From NCBI GenBank assembly GCA_032622095.1, contig CP136064.1:38678426-38742425 (forward strand): 64,000 bases of DNA, in the 5' to 3' direction. Made by a program: the position numbers and the translations under genes. Of this stretch, positions 45,544-57,900 are shown piece after piece. The notes beneath the pieces were generated by a model that saw only the letters and a program-made list of their open reading frames with translations, did no database searches and was not told where the DNA came from. Every line of letters begins with the position of its first letter. The first letter of the stretch is position 1. This stretch comes from Siphonodentalium dalli. Taxonomy: Eukaryota; Mollusca; Scaphopoda; Gadilida; Siphonodentaliidae.

Positions 45544-47350
45544 TAGTCCAGGAGATATTGGTCAACCTCTGCACCCCCCCTCAGGACTTATCTTCACCCC
45601 ACTAATTTTCTTCCTTAAGGTCTCCTCTAATTTTTTTCACTTGTTAACAAGAAAAAAAAGTGGCCGCAGAGACTCCAGACAAGATGGCGTCCATCATGGC
45701 GGCCATTTTTTTTAAATGCACCAGGTTTCTTTGATCGCCGTTATAGTAAAGATGATGTCACATGCCGTCTTGCTTTCCGCTCGATTCGTTATGCTAATAT
45801 ACAACCCTTACAAATTAGCCAAAAATCCGACACCAGAATCCAATATGGCGGCCAAGATGGCCGCCGAAATGTGAAAATATGCTATTTTTCTGTCACGTTA
45901 CCACCTTTCGTTTGTCTCTGTGGGAAAATGTTAGAATGTTTGCGTCATGTTATACATTTATCATATCGAGGAGTCATTGGCGAATATATGGGGACCATAA
46001 TATGCATTCATTGTGGGATATTTTTGTCCGATATCACGTTTTCCCAAATGCCGGTATCATAGGTCAAAGCCGAATCTCCGTTAATAACGCGATGTTATGT
46101 TTCGAATCAATGAATGTTATTGCTATTATAACAACACCCATGCATATATATTTGCAGGAGATACTCGAGCTAGGATTCCTCTTATACCTGAGTTGAGGAA
46201 TATTTACCCAAATCCAAGATGGCGGCCAAAATGGCCACCAGAATAAAAAATCGCTGAAAATCGCTGATTTTAAAATCAGTGAGCATTATTGTCATGACAA
46301 CTCCACACCTGCTTACTATTGTAAGTTGGAAACACTTAGGCGAAGAACTTTCCTTGTACCATATACAAATAAAAGTCCCCCAAATCCAAAATGGCGCCCA
46401 CAATAGCGGACAGATTTTGAAAAATCACCGAAATTCCCTCATATTCACATCATTGGGCATTATTGTCGAGACAACTCCATCCATGCGTACAGTTGAGTTG
46501 GAAATACTGAGTTGAAGTAATTACCTTACATCTCATGCAAGAAATGGTTTTCCAAATCGAAAATGGCGACCGAAATTTGAAAACACGTCTACATTCCTTT
46601 ACTTTCTTAGGATGGGCGTTATTGTTTCGCGATTTCTACCCACCATTACATGTTGATATGTATGAATTATTCATTAGGGTTTGGCAATTGATACTCACAG
46701 TCAATATGGCGGCCAAACTGGCGGGCAGAAATTGAAAAGAAGCCGATATTATCACATACTAATTTCAAATATTAATTTGTATAAACGAAACGGTACATAA
46801 TATAAGCCATCTATTAGTTCCAATGTAAGTCGTAGTCTTTTGGAAGGATGAAAACCCACAATCGCGATGTGGCATTTCAAAATCCATTCTCCACTAAGGG
46901 CTCATACTGGCCGTAACCGTATATTGGTGCGCCGAATAGTCATATTATGACTTCCAAGAATCAAAACAACAGTACCTGAGCTTATTCTGAATTGCCACAT
47001 TCAGCATTATCTAGACTCGTTTCCGTCTCTTCGTCAGATTAATCTATCTCACCCACAACAACAGTTCACTACTCTTCTTCGTAGAAGGGTGCCACTAATC
47101 GGAATGTTTCAAACAATACATATGCCGGTGCCCAGCTCACGTGTTTGTTTCGAAAGCTTGGAATTCTTAGCGAGCTTCATTCGTGGTATAGCTTATGGTA
47201 TAATACAGATGCTACATATGGGGTATATGCGTCATCTTGTGCGATACACTATAAAGGAATTCGGTCGATGCGTATACTAGCTTTCAGAAGGATCTATCTG
47301 CGTATTGTCAGCTTTGGTGACCTAATGGGGATAACAACGTGTACACCTGG
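45544..47350. repeat. inner inverted arm, left
   Basis: Starts ATAGTCCAGGAGATATTGG at the array edge, carries the ATGGCGGCC repeat block (45690-46640), and pairs with 53119-54902. The outer ~1.13 kb is nearly identical to its partner. Inside about 46675 identity falls sharply, although order is kept, down to 'gtacacctgg' (47341-47350). The outer part is also homologous to 9007-10140. Confidence 0.88.
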
Positions 47351-47575
47351 GGTGCTATTCACCGACTGGGTTTATAATATAGTCCAGGTAGTTTTACGAG
47401 GCGACGCTCAATGCGAAGCTATCGGTGGACATATCGATGGGAAGACATCACCGCGCGGTATAGGATTATCCAATCAATGTGATTGGCGTCAATCATAGAT
47501 TGACCACCGGTCACATAAACATGCTGCGTGTAACAGTACACATTTGGTTCATTTCAACAATGAGCAACCGAGGAA
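47346..47575 (+). pseudogene. unidentified gene-like segment, 3' half (piece B)
   Basis: Aligns with the minus-strand copy at 50725-50464: 'ggggtgctattcaccgactg' and 'ccaggtagtttta' here against 'ggggtgctattcacc' and 'ccaggtagttta' there. The frame reads 'TPGVLFTDWVYNIVQVVLRG' against 'SPGVLFTKRDYFINQVVYLV'. The upstream half is missing here and is found at 52818-53118, at the other end of the loop. Function unknown; no domain recognised. Confidence 0.6.
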
Positions 47576-50147
47576 AAGGACGTGGGGCAAAATCTACCAC
47601 CGACGACAGGGGGTCTGCAAAAAAGATTCGCATATAGGACCGGGGTGGGTGGGTGATGTGCCAAGACAACCCCAGGGACATAACTTTCAACCCGGGAAGA
47701 AAACAGACAATCTCTAATTCGCGGGGCCGCTCGATTACCACACATATCGGCGCCACTGTTGGCTACATCTAGATTGCGAAATACTGGACATCAAAAAAGA
47801 TTAGCGGACATCTATACAGTACCCATGTCCGACACACGCATAGGAGGATAATTGGGAAGGAAACAGAACGATTTTGGGATTAGCGAGACCAGATACTTCG
47901 CCAGGTAAAGCTACTGAAACCTAACGCAGCGTGATGGATAGGGAGAAGAGTCTAAAGAGCATACAGGATAACTACTCCGCCTGGTTAGCCTAGGAACGCC
48001 CCAATTAACGTACCATGAAATGCGAACCGAGCCGGAATAATACCGTCCCTGTATTTGAACGCGGACGAATCGAGACCCGACACCCAGTTCTATCTGACTA
48101 CACAGCAGTTACCAAGAATTCTCGGATGCCAGGAAAAGCAGCTAGAAGCATGGACGAAAACGCAAGGTAAACTTTATGATCTTGTGATTCTAACAACGTC
48201 TCACTGATGCGCCGACGGAATAAGAAGAGCAGACGACAGGAAGATAAACTCAATCGGAACTCAACCGAGTAGACGACAAGCAGGCACGCCCAACATATGA
48301 AGACGGAAGAAGACCATAAACCGAGCAGACGACAGGAAGATAAACTCAACTAGGAGGAACCCAGATGCCGATGATTGAACATTATTGACTTTGTTATAAT
48401 TAAATAATCAAACCGTTCTGATAGTCTTAAGAGTTATATGTACCCGTATTGGCACAGTGGTCCAGAGGCCGAAACAATCGTGTTTGTAATTGTTTTTCTA
48501 AAATGGGTTTTTTTTTCAAACAATTTACAAGTACTGGCCATGTAATGTTGTGTGTAAGCATGTTAGTACCATGTTTGTCGGTATATGGCTATAGGCAGCT
48601 AGAGTGACTATTTCGCAGGATCCCGTCCCACTTCACAGTGGACCACCGTAATAGCGTTCAGGAAACATTTGATCAACGGAAGAAATATTTAGTAACAAAA
48701 TTAATATATTAGCCAGTTGTATTACCCGAATAAAAGTAATAAAAAAAAACTGAATCACAAATACTACATGGTGAATACTCAATGATGACTAGATATCATT
48801 AACCTGATTGTTGTATAACATGAAATTGAAAAGGGTATCTCATAAATATCTGATGTCTGAAATACTCTCTTGTTCTGGCATGCAATCAAATTCATTCCTT
48901 CTGGTTATTTCTCATCTTGAATGATTGCAAGTAATGTCAATTTGTAACACTTATCCAAATGAAACTGAATTGGTTATGATGAATAACCGTTACAGTTTAC
49001 TGTTCAGACAATCCCAACTGAAGGTGACGCTATTCTCATTGAATTTCCGAACTTTATCTTGAAGCTTAAATACTGTTCAACAAGACTAAACTAAAATACT
49101 AATTGTATACTGTTATCGCTTACAAATAGATGAACTGAAATAATGTGATGGATTCAGATTCTTTGAGAAATGACATTCTTCAATGTCTTCAAAGTTCAAA
49201 CTAAAACAAGAATAAAATCTGACTGAGACTATACTGCAGACTCTAGTGCACAAATATACAAACACATGGTTGAGTTATAATAATGCAAAATGTGTTTACG
49301 GATGGAACCAGGTTGGTAGCTCTGGTATGCATCGACAGGCGAAACCTGTGATATGCAGTAATATCTGCATACATCCTTCCCCTATCATTCAGGTCTATCA
49401 CCATACCAAACCACTTCAAAATTCGACAACCGACACTTCAACTTATATTGCAAAAACTTTGTACGGACTGAATTTCATAAACAGGGCCCATGGATAACTC
49501 TGGTAGGTATTGGTGCTCACAACCCGTGATATTATGCATATTCGTTTCCCATTTCTGGTCCGTCACCATGCCATAGAGCATCAAAATATGACAACCGACT
49601 CTTGAGTTATAATGCAAAATGTTTCTACGGACGGACGCACGGCTCGATACGTCAACTATATAACCGCCGACTAATATCGGGGGGTATAATAACCATATAT
49701 CTATGTGTATACCTAACCAAAACAATTCCCTCCTCACCTCACCCCAGTGGATAAGACTAAATAGTTCTTTGGTCACGAACAAGTAATTATAGAACCCCTG
49801 ACCTGTTTACCACTATTTACACTGGCCAGTGTTCTCTGTCAGACAAAACAGATATATTAAGGCTACAATGCAGTCTAGGGCAATGTGTGACATACAGTGT
49901 ACCTACACAATGTTTTATTGTTGTTGGTAGACACAGGAAACACCTGGAAATACAGTTTATTTTCGTTTTTCTGACCTGTGCTTTACCGATTAACCATGTT
50001 ATTGCTTGAGTATTAATTTTACACAGTTTGCACCAGAATAAGATAGTGGAATGGGATTGAAAGGCAGTTAACACAGTTATTGAAGAACGGCTAAAAAAAA
50101 CTCTAAAATTTTGATAAAAACATGAGAAAGGGGGTGGGTCCCCACAT
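47576..50147. other. loop sequence without recognised genes
   Basis: At 48215-48350 a ~27-base piece ('gagcagacgacaggaagata' onward) occurs twice, with a third diverged copy between. At 49300-49680 two diverged ~190-base units share 'gacaaccgac' and 'ttataatgcaaaatg' and end in 'acggacggacgcacgg', the mollusc-type dispersed repeat. A 170-codon minus-strand frame (50329-49817) overlaps the Myb/SANT-like frame and shows no motif. Confidence 0.5.
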
Positions 50148-50426
50148 TTGGAGGAAATATTTGCACAAATGGGGTGGTGTGTCACTCGGGTCGGAAAAAA
50201 CCTTTTGGGCCCTATATGTGCAATTTTTTCCAGACCCCCCACCCCCACCACTGCCGTCGAGCGTAAATTTGTTTTGGGCGTTGTGGAGAGAAGAATCAAA
50301 ATATTAAAGAACAAAGAAACCGACACCATTCATCAGCGCCGGAAAAATGATGCATGGAAAGAAATGACATTGGAAATGGCAGGGAAATATCCAAACAGAA
50401 ACAAAACACAAACAAAATTCTTCTGA
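50148..50426 (+). CDS. Myb/SANT-like DNA-binding fragment
   Basis: A 92-codon frame whose second half reads 'FVLGVVERRIKILKNKETDT' and then 'RRKNDAWKEMTLEMAGKY', followed by 'NRNKTQTKFF' and a stop. The pattern (L..VVE+R..IL+NK+TD......KN.AW.E+T.E) is that of Myb/SANT-like proteins (Myb_DNA-bind_5 type), often encoded beside DNA transposases. The third helix is cut by the stop or by an unseen splice site. The first half is Pro-rich and probably not coding. It lies in the loop of the giant element, so it may be cargo or the remnant of an accessory transposition protein. The call rests on motif spacing read by eye. Confidence 0.45.
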   Translation: MEEIFAQMGWCVTRVGKNLLGPICAIFSRPPTPTTAVERKFVLGVVERRIKILKNKETDTIHQRRKNDAWKEMTLEMAGKYPNRNKTQTKFF

Positions 50427-50463
50427 GACGTTATCTTCTTTGCTCTTCATTTCCACACTGTGC

Positions 50464-51060
50464 TTAATACAAAACCTCATTAATATCATTGAAACTCATT
50501 CCACACAATTGTACCCAAAAAATTATACCGTTATACATGCCAATTGTGGTCGGTGAGTGTTCACGAATTAGTCGTGAGACGGCGTCAATTGACAAGTGAC
50601 AAATCTGATAGATTGGATCAATCACATCATCGACAGCGTGTGTCGTTGGCGCTAAAGCAAAGATACCTTTGCGTTCAGCCACTACCAAATAAACTACCTG
50701 GTTTATAAAATAGTCTCGCTTGGTGAATAGCACCCCTGGTGATTTTCCCAAACAGCCACTTCTCAATAAATGGTTTATCAATTCACATACCCATCTAATG
50801 CACTCACGTACCCGGACAACTTCTGTATATGGCTTCGAATGTTGAAAGCCCGACATTTGGCGGATACATTTCTGCTAAAGCGTAGAAGACCATAATGCAT
50901 AATATACCCAAACTCCTTGAACATGATCATAAGAACAAGCTTGTTGGCGTCCAGCAATCGTCTCACCGAACAGTTCCAAGCAGATGATAACAATACACAC
51001 GGTGCTAGTTTGTGGGTATGTGTCACGATAGTGGAAATGAAAATGGACCATGACTGCACC
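50464..51060 (-). pseudogene. unidentified gene-like segment, undivided copy
   Basis: Two overlapping minus-strand frames: 51059-50778 ('STIVTHTHKLAPCVLLSSAW', 'MIMFKEFGYIMHYGLLRFS') and 50856-50464 ('VRECIRWVCELINHLLRSG', 'SPGVLFTKRDYFINQVVYLV', 'ALAPTTHAVDDVIDPIYQIC'). A frameshift near 50830 links them. The first part aligns with 52818-53118 ('AHVHKLAPRALFFSA') and the second with 47346-47575. Of the three it is the only continuous copy. I do not recognise the protein. It is mostly helical-looking, with no catalytic motif or signal peptide. Confidence 0.55.
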
Positions 51061-51389
51061 GCCCCTTATTTTGTTATCTTTTAGATTCAGACAGGATCTG
51101 ATGTGTGGCTTTGCTTTCCTTATATGCTAAGATTGTATGTTCCCATCCGTTTGGAAGCCGTTCTTAAACAACTGGACCAGGAGTATGCCATTGGCTACTG
51201 CTGTATAAGCCCCACCAAGACTGGGGTGTAGTCTTAAGGGGGAGACGCACGTTTTGCATAAATCACAGTAAATCCAGCCAGAAATGGCAAGTGATTTTCA
51301 ACAAAGAATTTCTCTGGATCTATCTGGTGAAAAATCTTGGAATTTTACATATGATAATTTTCATTATATATAGAATCAGAGCAATTATA

Positions 51390-52205
51390 AAGAGACAATA
51401 ACAATAATGGATTTTAATACATTTGAGAGGTTGAAAATATTTGTTTCGTTTCTGTCCCTTTAGGTACCGAGAACTGCCATAAAATTTTTTAATTTCAAAC
51501 AACATGTCAACCATCAAATAGCTTATTATCTTGACTCCATGAGAGGAGGCTTCATTTGTATCATAATGTTGAGTTATCTTTTTAATTGCATATTATAGCA
51601 TCATACCCCATGTATTATAATGAAGAATAAAGCAGTCACAAATATGCCAGCCCAATGAAAACAAATGTTCAAATGTGGTGCTGTCCACTCAAGCAGGGAG
51701 CAATCAACAGAAATTAGGCCACAGTGTTAAGAGATATGGTGGTCAGATTTAACTTGGTTATGAACCCATGACCCAGAACTCAACTGAGCCCAATTTTTCA
51801 ATGACCAACAAGCATGGCATGAAAATTCTCAATAATAAAAAATTATTTATGGTAGTTGTCTTTCTGAATGAAAATAATCATTAAATTTCATGAATCAAGA
51901 ATAATTAAGTCTCCTCTCATGATCTTCAGATATGATATCATGTATATATGAAATGCACTTTAAAAAAAAATCTGTTTTACAATAGTTCTCGGTACCTGAA
52001 CACAGTGAAATTTTAAAGATTTTTCATGCCATAAAAGTAAAGTAAATGAGATTATAATAACCAAATGTCCAATGGTTCTTATGTATGATACCACAATAAT
52101 CTCTTGTACAAAATTTCACAAAGATATTCCTGATAGATTTAGAGAAAATACATTTTGAAATACCAGGAAATTTTGGCCAAACGTGCGTCTGACCCGTAAA
52201 GGCGA
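51390..52205. repeat. interspersed repeat R1, copy 3 (diverged)
   Basis: Keeps 'aataatggattttaataca', 'cataatgttgagtta', 'gcatcataccccat', 'gacccagaactca' and 'gtacaaaatttca' in the same order as 27937-28690, with more substitutions and an extra ~90 bases near 51665-51760. It lies inside the loop of the giant element. Confidence 0.8.
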
Positions 52206-52817
52206 TACATTTGATAGTTGGTTGATATGTCATACTCACGCTGGGTGGTATGGTTCAAGAAAGTACAAATGCCATCAACAAAAGGGTGAAATATTCAATG
52301 CGAAGAACATCCAGAGGAATGTTACGTTGGTGAGCTCTTGCATTCAGTTCAACAAACGTTGGTACACCAAGTGATTTCTTGGTAACATCACCATTGCGAC
52401 CATTTTCCTACATGAGACATTAACTACTATATTCTAAAGTTATATATATAAAGCTATATGATCATAAAGGTCGCGTTCCCCCAACGTCCACTGCCATCGA
52501 GACTGTAAATTGTTCTTTAAATACATAGTGAAATAAATGCACCACAGTTCCTGACATTTTCTTGAATAATTCGCCCACATACTGACACTAACCCCGAGAG
52601 AGGATAAAAAAACACGCATACATTCATGCTATAAAGACATTATCATTTAGTCCATCCGACTGTTTTGAGGGAGGCTAGCATAGCATTATCCAGACAAAAG
52701 TGTACGTAGTTGAATCAGAAAGGCTTCGAAACGGATGTGGAAATACAATCTTACCACACCAAATAAAATCGATATGCATGACATTCGATATCTTAAACAT
52801 GCACCAGGTGTAGGGGT

Positions 52818-53118
52818 GGTGTATAGAGTGGCCCATTTCATTCCCACTATCATGGCGCATGTCCACAAACTAGCACCGCGAGCATTGTTCTTCTCTGCTG
52901 AGAGATATTCGACGATACAACTGCGGGGCGTCATACAGTTTGCTTCGGATAATGGTGTGGGTAATCTGTACACTAGGGTCTTCTCCTTAGCATATAGACA
53001 TCTGTCCAAGGGAATGAGACAGCTAGCAACCTTCGAAGTTGTCCACATATGCCAATGCGTTCGCTGAGTTTGTGAGTTGACGAACCGTCTATTGAGAAGT
53101 GACCAGCTAACTGGTTCG
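52818..53118 (+). pseudogene. unidentified gene-like segment, 5' half (piece A)
   Basis: Aligns with the minus-strand copy from 51060 to about 50740: 'ccacaaactagcaccg', then 'gaagttgtcc', 'gtgagttga.gaacc.t.tattgagaagtg' and the final 'ccagg'. The plus frame 'MAHVHKLAPRALFFSAERY' corresponds to 'THTHKLAPCVLLSSAWNC'; later 'VCELTNRLLRS' corresponds to 'VCELINHLLRS', after a frameshift and a stop. It is cut at 53118, where the inner arm begins; the continuation is at 47346, the far end of the loop. Confidence 0.6.
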
Positions 53119-54902
53119 CCAGGTGTACATGTCGTTATCCCATGGGGTATGAGACACATACATAGAGATGACCTTCTGTAAGCTTGTATACTCATCGGTC
53201 ATATGCCTTCCTAGTTCAAGATGAGGCACAAATATCATAGTTAGCAAATATTTAAAATCGTAAGCTAGAAACCGGAAAATGAATTGTTTGAAACGTTATG
53301 ATTAGAGGGACCCTACTCCCAGGAAGTGGTGAATACTTTGTCGGTGTGAGCGACCTAGATTTATCAGACAAAGAAATGGAAGCTGGTCCAGATAATTATG
53401 GACGTGACGTGGCAAATCAGAATCTGTTATCAGGTAATTGTTCTGATATAACTATTTGGCGCACCTACCCTTACGGCCATTATCGGCGCTAAGTGGAGAC
53501 TGGATTTCGAAATGCCACATCGCGATATTAATTGTGGGTTTTCATCTTTCCAGAAGGATACGAGCTATGTTATGCGTTTTGGTACCTTTAAGTTGAACTA
53601 GTAGATGGTTTATGTACAGTTTCGTCCAAACATACCGATATTAATATACCGATATATATACCGATATTAATATCGATTTCTTTTCCATTTCTAGCCGCCA
53701 ATTTAGCAGCGATCTTGGCTGTGAGTATCAATTGCCAAACCCTAATGAATACTTCATGTCACTATTCCATATCAACATGTAATGGTGGGTAGAAATCGCG
53801 AAACAATAACGCCCATCCTAAGAATGTAAAGGAATGTAGGCGTGTTTTCAAATTTCGGTCGCCATTTTGGCCGCCATCTTCGATTTGGAAAACCATTTCT
53901 TGCATGAGATGTAAGGTAATTACTTCGACTCAGTATTTCCAACTCAACTGTACGCATGGATGGAGTTGTCTCGACAATAATGCCCAATGATGTGAATATG
54001 AGGGAATTTCGGTGATTTTTCAAAATCTGTCCGCCATTGTGGGCGCCATTTTGGATTTGGGGGACTTTTATTTGGATATGGTACAAGGAAAGTTCTTCGC
54101 CTAAGTGTTCCCAACTTACAATAGTAAGCAGGTGTGGAGTTGTCATGACAATAATGCTCACTGATGTTAAAATCAGCGATTTTCAGCGATTTGTTTTATT
54201 TCTGGTGGCCATTTTGGCCGCCATCTTGGATTTGGGTAAATATTCCTCAACTCAGGTATAAGAGGAATCCTAGCTCGAGTATCTCCTGCAAATATATATG
54301 CATGGGTGTTGTTATAATAGCAATAACATTCATTGATTCGAAACATAACATCGCGTTATTAACGGAGATTCGGCTTTGACCTATGATACCGGCATTTGGG
54401 AAAACGTGATATCGGACAAAAATATCCCGCAATGAATGCATATTATGGTCCCCATGTATTCGCCAATGACTCCTCTATATGATAAATGTATAACATGACG
54501 CAAACATTCTAACATTTTCTCACAGAGACAAACGAAAGGTGGTAACGTGACAGAAAAATAACATATTTTTACATTTCGGCGGCCATCTTGGCCGCCATAT
54601 TGGATTCTGGTGTCGGATTTTTGGCTAATTTGTAAGGGTTGTATATTTTCATAACGAATCGAGCGGAAAACAAGACGGCATGTGACATCATCTTTACTAT
54701 AACGGCGATCAAAGAAACCTGGTGCATTTAAAAAAAATGGCCGCCATGATGGACGCCATCTTGTCTGGAGTCTCTGCGGCCACTTTTTTTTCTTGTTAAC
54801 AAGTGAAAAAAATTAGAGGAGACCTTAAGGAAGAAAATTAGTGGGGTGAAGTTAAGTCCTGGGGGGGGGGGTGCAGAGGTTGACCAATATCTCCTGGACT
54901 AT
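53119..54902. repeat. inner inverted arm, right
   Basis: Reverse complement of 45544-47350. The outer part (about 53690-54902) is nearly identical, with a 12-base difference near 53865 ('gccattttggcc', absent in the left arm near 46561) and a G-run of different length (54861-54871). The inner part (53119-53690) is clearly diverged and has an extra 'accgatattaatat' repetition near 53630-53665. Confidence 0.88.
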
Positions 54903-57900
54903 CTCCTTGTGCAAACTGGAAACTGCGTTTTTTTTTTTTTTTGGAAATTGTGCTGTGAAGTTAGACGGACGTTGGACGTTCGTGGACATTCAACAATTTG
55001 ATTATTTGCATGGAAATATGTTTGCAAGGAGGGTGATTATTTTAAATAAGAGTTGTGTGGGCACAAGGCAGCTGTTAGTCATATCAACAAATGCGAGTCT
55101 ATGGTATTTCATTGAAAACAGACCGTGTCGCGAATGTCCACGAACGTCCAACGTCCGTCCAACTTCACAGCGATATTCCCAAATATTTGATCACCCCCAT
55201 TATCTCACAAACTGCAAGCATTATGATATGCCGATGATTTTCATTCGTTACACATCCGGGTACGCCCATGGCACCCGAAACGGGCCCTATAATTGGGCCA
55301 GAAACATATATTTGAATGTCTGTTTGAATGTCTTTCGAAAGGTAAACAAATGGACGTTCGACTTAGACAATTCTGTCTAAAGTTCGCCGTGAGTGCAGAG
55401 GGTAGAGGCAAAACCAGTGGATCAATAACTTTGAAATTTCAGTAGGGAAATCCTATGGAGCATAGATTATTCCCACGCAATACCGCTTGGACCGAAACAG
55501 AGCGGTTCTACCTGTGTACACATTTGAATTTCAGTTTGAATGTTTTTCAAAGGGGAAAGGAACATTCGGAAAATTATGTAAACAAATAAAAGTTTAAAAT
55601 TTGTGAACCGGAGAGCGCGAATTAGGTCTAGAGAAGTCTCCTTGTGCAAACTGGAAACTGCGTTTTTTTTTTTGGTGGAAATTGTGCTGTGAAGTTAGAC
55701 GGACGTTGGACGTTCGTGGACATTCAACAATTTGATTATTTGCATGGAAATATGTTTGCAAGGAGGGTGATTTTTTTAAACAAGAGTTGTGTGGGCACAA
55801 GGCAGCTGTTAGTCATATTAACAAATGCGAGTCTATGGTATTTCATTGAAAACAGACCGTGTCGCGAATGTCCACGAACGTCCAACGTCCGTCCAACTTC
55901 ACAGCGATATTCCCAAATATTTGATCACCCCCATTATCTCACAAACTGCAAGCATTATGATATGCCGATGATTTTCATTCGTTACACATCCGGGTACGCC
56001 CATGGCACCCGAAACGGGCCCTATAATTGGGCCAGAATCATATATTTGAATGTCTGTTTGAATGTCTTTCGAAAGGTAAACAAATGGACGTTCGACTTAG
56101 AAAATTCTGTCTAAAGTTCGCCGTGAGTGCAGAGGGTAGAGGCAAAACCAGTGGATCAATAACCTTGAAATTTCGGTAGGGAAATCCTATGGAGCATAGC
56201 TTATTCCCACGCAATACCGCTTGGACCGAAACAAAGCGGTTCTACCTGTGCCTATATATGTGCGATTCGAGTCACCTGCCGGTAACCCCATTTTAGATCC
56301 ACAGTGTTGAACGTCCAACGTCCAATGTTTTTCAAAGTAAAAAACATTCGGAAAATTGTCTTAATTTTTTTTTTTAATTTGTCTGTTTGAGAGCGCGAAT
56401 TAGGTCTAGAGAAGTCTCCTTGTGCAAACTGGAAACTGCGTTTTTTTTTTTGGTGGAAATTGTGCTGTGAAGTTAGACGGACGTTGGACGTTCGTGGACA
56501 TTCAACAATTTGATTATTTGCATGGAAATATGTTTGCAAGGAGGGTGATTTTTTAAAATAAGAGTTGTGTGGGCACAAGGCAGCTGTTAGTAATATCAAC
56601 AAATGCGAGTCTATGGTATTTCATTGAAAACAGACCGTGTCGCGAATGTCCACGAACGTCCAACGTCCGTCCAACTTCACAGCGATATTCCCAAATATTT
56701 GATCACCCCCATTATCTCACAAACTGCAAGCATTATGATATGCCGATGATTTTCATTCGTTACACATCCGGGTACGCCCATGGCACCCGAAACGGGCCCT
56801 ATAATTGGGCCAGAAACATATATTTGAATGTCTGTTTGAATGTCTTTCGAAAGGTAAACAAATGGACGTTCGACTTAGAAAATTCTGTCTAAAGTTCGCC
56901 GTGAGTGCAGAGGGTAGAGGCAAAACCAGTGGATCAATAACCTTGAAATTTCAGTAGGGAAATCCTATGGAGCATAGATTATTCCCACGCAATACCGCTT
57001 GGACCGAAACAGAGCGGTTCTACCTGTGTACACATTTGAATTTCAGTTTGAATGTTTTTCAAAGGGGAAAGGAACATTCGGAAAATTATGTAAACAAATA
57101 AAAGTTTAAAATTTGTGAACTGGAGAGCGCGAATTAGGTCTAGAGAAGTCTCCTTGTGCAAACTGGAAACTGCGTTTTTTTTTTTTGTGGAAATTGTGCT
57201 GTGAAGTTAGACGGACGTTGGACGTTCGTGGACATTCAACAATTTGATTATTTGCATGGAAATATGTTTGCAAGGAGGGTGATTTTTTTAAACAAGAGTT
57301 GTGTGGGCACAAGGCAGCTGTTAGTCATATCAACAAATGCGAGTCTATGGTATTTCATTGAAAACAGACCGTGTCGCGAATGTCCACGAACGTCCAACGT
57401 CCGTCCAACTTCACAGCGATATTCCCAAATATTTGATCACCCCCATTATCTCACAAACTGCAAGCATTATGATATGCCGATGATTTTCATTCGTTACACA
57501 TCCGGGTACGCCCATGGCACCCGAAACGGGCCCTATAATTGGGCCAGAATCATATATTTGAATGTCTGTTTGAATGTCTTTCGAAAGGTAAACAAATGGA
57601 CGTTCGACTTAGAAAATTCTGTCTAAAGTTCGCCGTGAGTGCAGAGGGTAGAGGCAAAACCAGTGGATCAATAACCTTGAAATTTCAGTAGGGAAATCCT
57701 ATGGAGCATAGATTATTCCCACGCAATACCGCTTGGACCGAAACAGAGCGGTTCTACCTGTGTACACATTTGAATTTCAGTTTGAATGTTTTTCAAAGGG
57801 GAAAGGAACATTCGGAAAATTATGTAAAAAAATAAAAGTTTAAAATTTGTGAACTGGAGAGCGCGAATTAGGTCTAGAGAAGTCTCCTTGTGCAAACTGG

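Noticed and set aside
36115-45574. Repeated 156-170-codon open frames in the arrays, also inverted at 54871-59876
   Set aside because: They recur because the units are nearly identical. They run through a poly-T tract of varying length and both arms of the unit hairpin. They break by frameshift in some units and match no family. They are more likely by-products than a gene family.
47560-47637. Short basic frame starting 'MSNRGKGRGAKS'
   Set aside because: Only 25 codons, with no homologue in the window at that position and no splice signal that would extend it.
49817-50329. 170-codon minus-strand frame in the loop
   Set aside because: No recognisable motif. It overlaps the Myb/SANT-like frame on the other strand and includes low-complexity Pro-rich sequence.
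52686-53195. 169-codon minus-strand frame over piece A
   Set aside because: The homologous segment at 50464-51060 supports the opposite reading direction (HKLAP, VCEL..LLRS), so this frame is likely an antisense shadow.
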